Source: Saccharomonospora marina XMU15
GTDB lineage: Bacteria; Actinomycetota; Actinomycetes; Mycobacteriales; Pseudonocardiaceae
DNA length: 64,000 nucleotides
Direction: 5' to 3'
Assembly (NCBI RefSeq): GCF_000244955.1
Contig: NZ_CM001439.1
Location: 3,541,136-3,605,135 of the forward strand
Part shown: one piece after another, positions 54,426 to 64,000 of the stretch
Layout of the letters: the number at the start of each line of letters is the position of its first letter
Numbering within the stretch: position 1 is the stretch's first letter
Position numbers and translations under genes: made by a program
The notes under the pieces: model-generated
The model's database searches: none
Seen by the model: the letters and a program-made list of their open reading frames with translations, nothing else
What the model was told of the DNA's origin: nothing

Positions 54426-56225
54426 TCAGCCGCGCTTCCTCCGGGTGGCAGCGGCACCGGAGGGCCGCGCCGCCTCGTTCTTGTAGCGCTCGGCGGCGGT
54501 CAACAGTTCCTCGGCGTGCGCGCGACCGGTTTCCGTCTCGGCGAGGCCCGCGAGCATGCGCGCCAGCTCGGCCACCCGGTCCTGCTGCCGCACCACCCGC
54601 ACGTCGCTGCGCGTGACACCGGCGTCGGTGCCCTTGTCGACGACGAGATGGCGGTCGGCGAAAGCCGCGACCTGCGGCAGGTGGGTGACCACCAGCACCT
54701 GGTGGCTTCGGGCCAGCTTGGCCAGCCTCCTGCCGACCTCCACGGCGGCCCTGCCGCCCACTCCTGCGTCGACCTCGTCGAACACCAGCGTCTGCACGGT
54801 GTCGGCGTGGGCGAGCACCACCTCGATCGCCAGCATCACCCTGGAAAGCTCACCGCCGGAGGCGGCCTTGTGGACGGCCAGCGCGGGCGCACCCGAATGC
54901 GCCCGCAACAGCAGCTCCACCTCGTCCACCCCCTCGGCGGCCGCGTGGACGCAGTGGCCGTCCACCACGAGCGCGTACGGGTCGTCCTTGTCGGTGTGCC
55001 GGGAGCGCACGGTGACCTCGAGCTCGGCCTGGCCCATCGCCAGCCCGGAGAGCTCCTCGGTGATCCGCTCGCCCAGCTTCCGCGCCGCGGCCGCGCGGGC
55101 GGCCGACACCCGCGTGGCGTGTCCCGCCAGTTCCGCCGCGAGCTCGTCGCGCCGGGCGGCCAGCTCGGCGAGCGCTTCCTCGGAGGTGTCCATTCCTTCG
55201 AGGCGCTTCCTGGCGTCCTCGGCCCAGGCCAGCACGCCGTCCACGTCCGCGGCGTACTTGCGGGTCAGCTGCTTCAGCTGCGCCTGCCTGGCCAGGATCG
55301 ACTCCAGCCGCTGCGGGTCGGCCTCCAGCGACTCCAGATACCCGGCCAGTTCCGCCCCGACGTCACCGACCAGCACCGCTGCCTCGGCCAGCCTCGGGCA
55401 CAGGTCGCGCAACACGGCGTCCTCCGTGCCGCCGAGCCTTCGCTGCGCCTCGGCGAGCAGTCCCAGCGCCCCCGGCAGCTCCGGGTCACCTTCGGCGGCA
55501 CCCGCGATCGCGGTGTGCGCGGCCGTGGCGGCCTCCCGCAGTTCCTCGACAGCGGTCAGCCGCTTGATCTGCTCGGTCAGGTCGGCGTCCTCGCCGGGCG
55601 CGGGGGCCACCGCCTCGATCTCACCGAGACCGTGCCGCAACAAGTCGGCCTGCTGTGCCAACTCCCTCGCCCGGGTCGAGCGCTCCTCGAGTTCGGCGCG
55701 GACGGCCAGCCACGTCTCGCGCACCCGGCGGTAGTCCGCCAGCGGTGCGGCGACCGCCTCACCCGCGAAGCGGTCGAGCACCGCCCGCTGCTCCGCGGGC
55801 CGCAGCAGGCGCAGCTGGTCGTTCTGACCGTGCACGGCCAGCACGTGCTCGGCCAGGTCGGCGAGCACACCCACCGGGACCGACCGCCCACCGAGATGGG
55901 CACGGGAACGGCCGTCCCCTCCCACCGAACGCACCGCCAGCACACTGCCGTCCTCGTCGACGTCGGCGCCCGCATCGGCCACGATGCGCCTGACCCGCTC
56001 GGCGGTGACGTCCTCGAACCTGCCCTCCACCGTGGCCCTGCCCGCGCCCGCACGCACCTTGGACGCCTCCGACCGGCCGCCCGACAGCAGGTGAAGGCCG
56101 GTGACCACCATCGTCTTGCCCGCGCCCGTCTCCCCGGTGACCACGGTGAGCCCCGGGTGCAGTTCGAGCAGGGCGTCCTCGATAACTCCGAGGCCCTGGA
56201 TGCGCATCTCGGCCAGCACGCCCAT
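54426..56225 (-). CDS. recN: DNA repair protein RecN
   Basis: This 599-aa SMC-like ATPase has Walker A VVTGETGAGKTMVVTGLHLL, the signature KAASGGELSRVMLAIEVVLA, and Walker B TLVFDEVDAGVGG. The middle is a long coiled coil (EERSTRARELAQQADLLR and others). RecN acts at double-strand breaks. It lies between nadK and steA on the same strand, as in mycobacteria. Confidence 0.96.
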   Translation of the reverse strand: MGVLAEMRIQGLGVIEDALLELHPGLTVVTGETGAGKTMVVTGLHLLSGGRSEASKVRAGAGRATVEGRFEDVTAERVRRIVADAGADVDEDGSVLAVRSVGGDGRSRAHLGGRSVPVGVLADLAEHVLAVHGQNDQLRLLRPAEQRAVLDRFAGEAVAAPLADYRRVRETWLAVRAELEERSTRARELAQQADLLRHGLGEIEAVAPAPGEDADLTEQIKRLTAVEELREAATAAHTAIAGAAEGDPELPGALGLLAEAQRRLGGTEDAVLRDLCPRLAEAAVLVGDVGAELAGYLESLEADPQRLESILARQAQLKQLTRKYAADVDGVLAWAEDARKRLEGMDTSEEALAELAARRDELAAELAGHATRVSAARAAAARKLGERITEELSGLAMGQAELEVTVRSRHTDKDDPYALVVDGHCVHAAAEGVDEVELLLRAHSGAPALAVHKAASGGELSRVMLAIEVVLAHADTVQTLVFDEVDAGVGGRAAVEVGRRLAKLARSHQVLVVTHLPQVAAFADRHLVVDKGTDAGVTRSDVRVVRQQDRVAELARMLAGLAETETGRAHAEELLTAAERYKNEAARPSGAAATRRKRG

Positions 56226-56268
56226 ACCGTAGCGGCACCGGCCGACATCCGGGCGTGAGGAGGCGCGA

Positions 56269-57219
56269 TCAGGGCTGTTGGTCGCGCTGGTCGCGCCTGC
56301 CGCCGTGCCGCTCCCGCCAGCTCTTCACCGGCAGCGAGAACTTGTGCACCAGCCGGTCGGTGAACGGCCCTTCCCACAGCCGTGCCAGCCGCACCGGCAC
56401 ACCGCCCGCGACCACCCGTACCCGGCTGCCCCGGTCCAGGTCGAAATGGCGCAGCCCGTCGCAGGTCAGCACGGCGGGCGAGCCGTCGGGGTCCACCTGC
56501 ACGGTGATCACCGACGACCGCGAAACCACCAGCGGCCGGGAGAACATCGCGTGCGCGTTGCTCGGCACCACCAGCAACGCCTCGACATCCGGCCAGATCA
56601 CCGGCCCACCCGCGGAGAACGCGTAGGCGGTGGAGCCCGTCGGCGTCGAGCAGAGCACACCGTCGCAGCCGAACGACGACACGGGCCTGCCGTCGACCTC
56701 GATGAGGGCGTCCAGGATGCGCTCGCGGGAGCTCTTCTCCACGCTCGCCTCGTTCAATGCCCAGGTTCGCGCGATCACCTCGTCACCGAGAGTGACGGTG
56801 ACGTCGACGGTCATCCGCTCCTCGATGCGGTAACGCCGCTCCACCACCCGCTCCACGGTGTCGGCGAGCGCGTCGAAGTCGGCCTCGGTGAGGAATCCCA
56901 TCCGCCCGAGGTTCACCCCCAGCACGGCCACCCCCTCCGGCCGGGCCACCTCCGCCGCGCGCAGCAGGGTGCCGTCGCCACCGAGCACGAGCACCAGCTC
57001 GGCTCCCCGCGCGGGCCGATCGTCGGGCGCCACCACCGCGCACGGCGGGCCCTCGCCGTGCGGTCCGATGAGCCTGCGCACCTCCTCGTCCACCACACGC
57101 AGCCGGATACCGGCCGCGGCGAGCCGCATGGCGACGTCTCTGGCCGCGCCCCGGGTGGCATCGCGATCCGGATGCACCACGAGCAGTACCTCGCGGGTTC
57201 CGGTGTCGTCGCGGTTCAC
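56269..57219 (-). CDS. nadK: NAD kinase
   Basis: The 316-aa kinase phosphorylates NAD to NADP. The GGDGT motif is in LVLVLGGDGTLLRAAEVA, followed by LGVNLGRMGFLTEAD and the substrate-binding region STPTGSTAYAFSAGGP. The GTG start at 57219 overlaps the tlyA stop by four bases. The upstream open frame to 57303 is a shadow of tlyA. Confidence 0.96.
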   Translation of the reverse strand: MNRDDTGTREVLLVVHPDRDATRGAARDVAMRLAAAGIRLRVVDEEVRRLIGPHGEGPPCAVVAPDDRPARGAELVLVLGGDGTLLRAAEVARPEGVAVLGVNLGRMGFLTEADFDALADTVERVVERRYRIEERMTVDVTVTLGDEVIARTWALNEASVEKSSRERILDALIEVDGRPVSSFGCDGVLCSTPTGSTAYAFSAGGPVIWPDVEALLVVPSNAHAMFSRPLVVSRSSVITVQVDPDGSPAVLTCDGLRHFDLDRGSRVRVVAGGVPVRLARLWEGPFTDRLVHKFSLPVKSWRERHGGRRDQRDQQP

Positions 57220-58034
57220 GACGGTCCCTCCTCGACGGCTGCCCGCACCAGTCGCGTCACGGTGTCGGCGTCGGTCTCGCCCTCGGCTTGGCGCCGCAGC
57301 CACACGAAGTACTCGACGTTGCCGGACGGCCCTGGCAGCGGGCTCGCCACCACGCCGCGCGGGTGCAGCCCCAGTGCCGAGGCGCTGCCGAGTACATCGA
57401 GCACGGCGGCGACGCGCAGCTCGGGATCCCGGACTACGCCGCCGCTGCCCAGCCGCTGCCTGCCGACCTCGAACTGGGGTTTCACCATGGGCAGCAGGTC
57501 GGCGCCCTCGCCCGCGCAGGCCGCCAACGCGGGCAGCACGAGCTTCAGTGAGATGAACGACAGGTCGGCGACCACCAGGTCGACGGTGCCACCGATCAGC
57601 TCAGCGGTCAGCTCGCGGACGTTGGTGCGGTCAAGCACCACGACCCGCTCGTCGCTGCGCAACCGCCAGTCCAGCAGGCCCCTGCCCACGTCCACGGCGA
57701 CGACGGTGGCGGCGCCCTCGCGAAGCAGCACGTCGGTGAAACCGCCGGTCGAGGCGCCCGCGTCCAGGCAGCGTCGGCCCTCGACGGTCAGCCCGCGTGG
57801 AGCGAAGGCGCGAAGCGCACCGAGCAGTTTGTGCGCCCCCCGCGAGGCCCAGCCGGGATCGTCGTCGGTTCGCACGACGATCGCCGCGTCGACCTCCACC
57901 CCGCTCGCCGGTTTGCTGGCCCGAAGTCCCCGCACGCTCACCCGGCCCTCGCCGATCAGCCTGCTGGCGTGCTCCCTCGATCGCGCGAGCCCCCTGCGCA
58001 CCAACTCGGCGTCAAGGCGCGCTTTGCGCGGCAT
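57216..58034 (-). CDS. tlyA: TlyA family RNA 2'-O-methyltransferase
   Basis: This 272-aa protein has an N-terminal S4 domain (KARLDAELVRRGLARSREHA) and a FtsJ-like methyltransferase core with CLDAGASTGGFTDVLL (AdoMet motif). In mycobacteria TlyA methylates 16S and 23S rRNA and affects capreomycin sensitivity. The ATG at 58034 has AAGGTG 5 nt upstream; GTG at 58040, overlapping the preceding small gene by four bases, is an alternative. It overlaps nadK by four bases. Confidence 0.95.
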   Translation of the reverse strand: MPRKARLDAELVRRGLARSREHASRLIGEGRVSVRGLRASKPASGVEVDAAIVVRTDDDPGWASRGAHKLLGALRAFAPRGLTVEGRRCLDAGASTGGFTDVLLREGAATVVAVDVGRGLLDWRLRSDERVVVLDRTNVRELTAELIGGTVDLVVADLSFISLKLVLPALAACAGEGADLLPMVKPQFEVGRQRLGSGGVVRDPELRVAAVLDVLGSASALGLHPRGVVASPLPGPSGNVEYFVWLRRQAEGETDADTVTRLVRAAVEEGPS

Positions 58035-58036
58035 CG

Positions 58037-58246
58037 TCACACCTTGTCGATGCTGGAAAGCGCGACGGCGAGTTCGGTGTGCACCGCGTCGAAGCGCTCG
58101 ACATGCTCCGCCACCGGCAGGTCACCGAGCTCCTCGAGCGCGGTGACGGCCTCCTCGATCCCGGCGCGCGGGTCGGCGTCGGGCGCCGGGTGCCCGGGAG
58201 GCGGGCCGGGCACGGGCCTTTGGGCTGGGTCTGTCTGTTCTTGCAC
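58037..58246 (-). CDS. Small conserved protein between HAD hydrolase and tlyA (Rv1693-like position)
   Basis: This 69-aa acidic protein starts MQEQTDPAQRP, has a Pro-rich front and ends EHVERFDAVHTELAVALSSI plus DKV. Mycobacteria have a small gene of similar size at this position. The predicted helix (EEAVTALEELGDLPVAEHVE) suggests a small helical protein. The function is unknown. It lies just upstream of tlyA in the same operon. Confidence 0.75.
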   Translation of the reverse strand: MQEQTDPAQRPVPGPPPGHPAPDADPRAGIEEAVTALEELGDLPVAEHVERFDAVHTELAVALSSIDKV

Positions 58247-58280
58247 GACCCAACGCTAACCGATCCGGGCGCGCACTCGC

Positions 58281-59300
58281 TCACACCAGGCCCAGCTGCG
58301 CCAGCGCGGCCTCGGCGATCTCCTCGCCTGCCCGCACCGCCGATGTGCCGTGCCGCCATGCCGCCGCGCACAGCGCCCTGAGCAGGTCGATGCCGTCGCG
58401 CTCTCCGTTGCTGGACGCGACGAGCACACCGTCCTCGGCGGTGACGTGCCACCCTGGTCGCGGCGCGACCTCGAGCTCGTCGGCCTTGCTCTGCAACGCC
58501 GTCAGGTCGGTCGCCAGGTATCGGGGACGTTCGGCGGGCCCCGCGGCGAGCAACTCGGCGGGGGTCACGACGCCGCTGAGCACGGCCAGCGAGGCGAACC
58601 CGGCGGCGGTGGCGCCCGCGATGTCGGTGTCGAGCCGGTCACCGACCACGAGCGGATCGGCCGCCCCCGCCGACTCGGCGGCAGTGCGCAGCACCGGCGG
58701 GCGCGGCTTGCCCGCGATCTCCGGCTCGGCGCTGGTGGCGGCCCTCAGCGCGGCCACCATGGCCCCGTTGCCGGGAAGCTGACCACGTTCGGTGGGCAGG
58801 GTGACGTCGCCGTTGCAGGCGACCCAGTACGCACCCGCGCGGACGGCAACGCAGGCCCGCGCGAGGTCAGCCCAGCAGGTGTCGGGCGAGTGCCCCTGCA
58901 CCACGGCGGCGGCCTGCTCGGCCTGTTCGTCGCTCGCCTCGGCCGCGGTCAGTGGCCGCAGTCCCACGGCACGCACCTCGGCGGCCAGCGACGCGGTGCC
59001 GACCACGAGCACCGCCGAGCCCGCTGACAGCCGCTGCCGCAGCACCCGCGCGGCGGCCTGCGCGCTGGTGCTCACCTCGCCAGGGTCCGCGGCGACACCG
59101 AGCGAGGTCAGGTGCTCGGCGACCGCCGAGGGAGCTTTCGCCGCGTTGTTCGTGACGAACCGGACGGCGACCCCGAGCCTTCGCACGCTGGTGATCGTCT
59201 CGGGGACCCCCGTGATGGGGAGCGACCCGCGGTAGACGGTGCCGTCCAGGTCGAGCAGCACGGCATCGTGCCTGTCCAGTAGGGGTATCGACTCAGCCAC
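58281..59300 (-). CDS. HAD-superfamily IIA hydrolase
   Basis: This 339-aa protein starts with the HAD nucleophile motif DAVLLDLDGTVYRGSLPI. It then has FVTNNAAKAPSAVAEHL and the late Lys and Asp motifs (AGKPRPPVL; PLVVGDRLDTDIAGA). It resembles the NagD/PGP-type hydrolases that act on small phosphates. A C-terminal extension of about 80 residues follows the HAD core. The GTG start overlaps the end of the TPR gene by 8 bp. In mycobacteria this is the Rv1692 position. Confidence 0.93.
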   Translation of the reverse strand: MAESIPLLDRHDAVLLDLDGTVYRGSLPITGVPETITSVRRLGVAVRFVTNNAAKAPSAVAEHLTSLGVAADPGEVSTSAQAAARVLRQRLSAGSAVLVVGTASLAAEVRAVGLRPLTAAEASDEQAEQAAAVVQGHSPDTCWADLARACVAVRAGAYWVACNGDVTLPTERGQLPGNGAMVAALRAATSAEPEIAGKPRPPVLRTAAESAGAADPLVVGDRLDTDIAGATAAGFASLAVLSGVVTPAELLAAGPAERPRYLATDLTALQSKADELEVAPRPGWHVTAEDGVLVASSNGERDGIDLLRALCAAAWRHGTSAVRAGEEIAEAALAQLGLV

Positions 59301-60705
59301 CGGCCAACTCCCCGGCACGCTCGGCGGCATCGGTCTCTTCCTCCAGGTCGGCGTCGGCGGCGTGCAGGAACCACCGCACCGCCTCGTCGGTGCGGCCCGC
59401 GGCGGCGAGGTTGTCCGCGTAGGCGTAGAACAGCCGCGCACTCCACGGTTCGCTGCGCTTGGGGTCCAGGTCGTCGCCCTGCAACGCCACCACGGCCGCG
59501 TCGAGTTGACCGAGGTCACGGCGCGCACCGGCGGCCACGATACGCAGTTCCACCTGGACTTCCTTCGGCAGCGTCTTGGGATCGGTCTCCTTGGCGATGT
59601 CCAGTGCGCGTTCCGGCCTGCCCAGTGCCCGCTCCGCGTCGGCGATCACGGCGACGTGGGCGTCGGTTCGGGTCATCCGGCGCACCGCGCGCAGCTCCGA
59701 CAACGCCTCCGACCAGTTGCCCGCGTGGTAGGCGGCGAGCCCGACGGCCTCGCGCACGACGGGGATTCTCGACGCTTTCGCCTTGGCGTACCTGGCATGG
59801 GCGAGCGCGGCCTCGGGGTCCTCGTCCACCAGTGAGCCCGCCGCCACGAGATGGCGGCCCACGCGCTCGGCGAGGTCCCTGGGCAGGGACCGCAACTCCC
59901 TGCGCGCTTCGGGGTCCAGGTCGGCGAAGTCGATGTCCTCGGGCAGTTCCGGAGCTTCCAGTAGCTCACGCGCCACCACCTCGTCGCGCTGCCCACGCTC
60001 GCGTGGCGCCCGGTCCGCGCGGTGCGGACTACCCTCGCGCCGCTGCGGCTGCTCACGCCGCTGCGGCTGCTCACGGCGCTGCGGCTGCTCACGGCGTGCA
60101 CCGGAGTCCGGGCGTTGCCCGTACTCCCGGCGTGGCCCGGCTTCTCGACGTTGCGGATGCTCGGCGCGGCCGCGGTTCGGTCTGTCCTGGCCTGCGGCGC
60201 GGTTGTCCCCGCGAGGCCCTTCGTGGCCCCGCGCGCTGTCGCCGTAGCGGGACCGTCCGCCGTTGTGGCCACCGTGCCCGGCTCGGCGGTCGCCGTCGCG
60301 TCGAGGCTGCTCGTCACGGTCGCGGCGCGGCCGGTAGGAGCGGTCCCGCTCGTTCCCGGAACCGCGGTCCTGCTCGTTCCCGGAACCGCGGTCGCGCTGT
60401 GACCGCTCGCCGTGGCCTGACCTGCCCGAGCCGTCCCTGCCACTGCCACGGTCGCCGCGGCTACGTTCGTCCCGGCCCGGTCTGCCGTGCCCACTCCGGC
60501 CGCGATCCTGGCCACGCGAATCCTGGCCACGCGGCTTCTCGTCACGCGCGCTGTTGTTACGCGCGCTGTCGTCACGCCGCCTGCGATCGTCGCGGTACTC
60601 TCGAGCACCGTCTCGAGCCGGCTTGTTCCGGCGATCCTCGTCGCGTCGCCGCGGTCGAGCGGACTCGCCGTCGTTCTCTGAGTCGCGCCGACCGAACTCG
60701 GACAC
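59293..60705 (-). CDS. TPR-domain protein with long basic low-complexity N-terminus
   Basis: This 470-aa protein has two parts. Residues 1-245 are extremely rich in Arg, Asp, Gly and Ser, with repeated units such as REQPQRREQPQRREQPQRRE near 205-225 and NEQDRGSGNERDRS near 105-115. Residues about 250-460 form helix pairs that look like TPRs (ALAHARYAKAKASRIPVVRE; ARRDLGQLDAAVVALQGDDL). The Rv1691-type protein at this locus in mycobacteria lacks such a long front. The basic stretch suggests nucleic acid contact. The GTG follows AGGAGG by 4 nt. It is the first gene of the operon. Confidence 0.85.
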   Translation of the reverse strand: MSEFGRRDSENDGESARPRRRDEDRRNKPARDGAREYRDDRRRRDDSARNNSARDEKPRGQDSRGQDRGRSGHGRPGRDERSRGDRGSGRDGSGRSGHGERSQRDRGSGNEQDRGSGNERDRSYRPRRDRDEQPRRDGDRRAGHGGHNGGRSRYGDSARGHEGPRGDNRAAGQDRPNRGRAEHPQRREAGPRREYGQRPDSGARREQPQRREQPQRREQPQRREGSPHRADRAPRERGQRDEVVARELLEAPELPEDIDFADLDPEARRELRSLPRDLAERVGRHLVAAGSLVDEDPEAALAHARYAKAKASRIPVVREAVGLAAYHAGNWSEALSELRAVRRMTRTDAHVAVIADAERALGRPERALDIAKETDPKTLPKEVQVELRIVAAGARRDLGQLDAAVVALQGDDLDPKRSEPWSARLFYAYADNLAAAGRTDEAVRWFLHAADADLEEETDAAERAGELAGG

Positions 60706-60739
60706 GTGTCCTCCTAGTGCACACTATGAACGTAGACAT

Positions 60740-60790
60740 ACCGAAGGCCCGTTAGGACGGTCAGCCGACCAATCCTAACGGGCCTTCGGT
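60740..60790 (-). terminator. rrn operon terminator
   Basis: ACCGAAGGCCCGTTAGGA (60740-60757) is perfectly complementary to TCCTAACGGGCCTTCGGT (60773-60790), an 18-bp stem, with an inner GGTC/GACC pairing in the loop. It lies just after the 3' end of the 5S gene on the minus strand. There is no long T tract, but the stem is very stable. Confidence 0.85.
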
Positions 60791-60797
60791 TGTTGGT

Positions 60798-60916
60798 GTT
60801 CGGCGGTGTCCTACTCTCCCACACCCGTGGGGGTGCAGTACCATCGGCGCTGGCAGGCTTAGCTTCCGGGTTCGGGATGGGTCCGGGCGTGTCCCTGTCG
60901 CTGTGGCCACCGAAAC
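60798..60916 (-). rRNA. rrf: 5S ribosomal RNA
   Basis: About 119 nt on the minus strand, starting near GTTTCGGTGGCCACAGCGAC and ending in the CGCCGAACAC that pairs with it. The internal sequence CCCGGACCCATCCCGAACCC and the GAAGCTAAGCC segment are typical of 5S rRNA. The ends are accurate to a few bases. Confidence 0.95.
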
Positions 60917-60989
60917 AGTGGTGAAACAACCACGGTGTGGTGTGGTGTGGTGTTTCAGAGTTGCAGAGTGGGTGCGGGTGTATGGGGTT

Positions 60990-64000
<3,011 letters not shown>

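Overview
The window is high-GC DNA from a filamentous or spore-forming actinomycete, most likely of the Pseudonocardiaceae (Saccharomonospora/Amycolatopsis type). The reasons are an SsgB-like sporulation protein, many GTG starts and 4-bp ATGA/GTGA gene overlaps, a 23S rRNA with about 100 nt more than E. coli in its middle part, and a long block (xerD, parA, scpA, scpB, rluB, cmk, der; pyrG, nudix, steB/mctB, steA, recN, nadK, tlyA, HAD, TPR) that follows the gene order of mycobacteria (Rv1691-Rv1713) as I know it.

Layout. (1) 1-3.7 kb: four tRNAs (Val-CAC on the minus strand; Gly-GCC, Cys-GCA and Val-GAC on the plus strand) around ssgB, then an epoxide hydrolase divergent from a CGNR zinc-finger regulator with two matching operator-like dyads between them. 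(2) 3.8-25.0 kb: a defence-type accessory island. On the minus strand are a DUF6119/TIGR04141-like protein and a long co-directional series: a HTH-methyltransferase-like protein with a KPPF motif, HsdM, HsdS, HsdR, a soluble Ser/Thr kinase with a helical tail, an unrecognised 511-aa protein, and a PLD-type nuclease-like protein coupled to it. On the divergent plus strand are a DndB/DGQHR-like protein whose Shine-Dalgarno can pair perfectly with an upstream 11-nt element, an unrecognised 621-aa coiled-coil protein and a small ORF. (3) 25.2-31.4 kb: small accessory regulators and enzymes (ArsR-SRPBCC-DinB-like, PAC2, ROK, TetR, SgcJ/SnoaL-like, isochorismatase), ending in a duplicated remnant of the TetR 3' end beside der. 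(4) 31.4-60.7 kb: chromosomal core. It holds cmk-plsC-der, a complete seven-gene Mrp antiporter operon with every junction overlapping by 4 bp, a divergent KhtTU-like K+/H+ antiporter, the chromosome-segregation operon parA-(small basic protein)-scpA-scpB-rluB, xerD, an OBAP-like protein, a DUF1707/TM2 membrane protein, nudix-pyrG, aroA, and the operon TPR-HAD-(small protein)-tlyA-nadK-recN-steA-steB/mctB. (5) 60.7-64 kb: a strong rrn terminator, 5S rRNA and most of a 23S rRNA, transcribed leftwards and running off the right edge.

The least explained part is the island at 6.6-25 kb. A standard type I restriction-modification operon is joined to a kinase, a predicted PLD nuclease with a partner, a second methyltransferase-like protein with an atypical catalytic motif, and a divergent DndB-like arm with a structured leader. 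The functions of the unrecognised proteins are not claimed. All family calls come from reading motifs by eye, and no database search was run.
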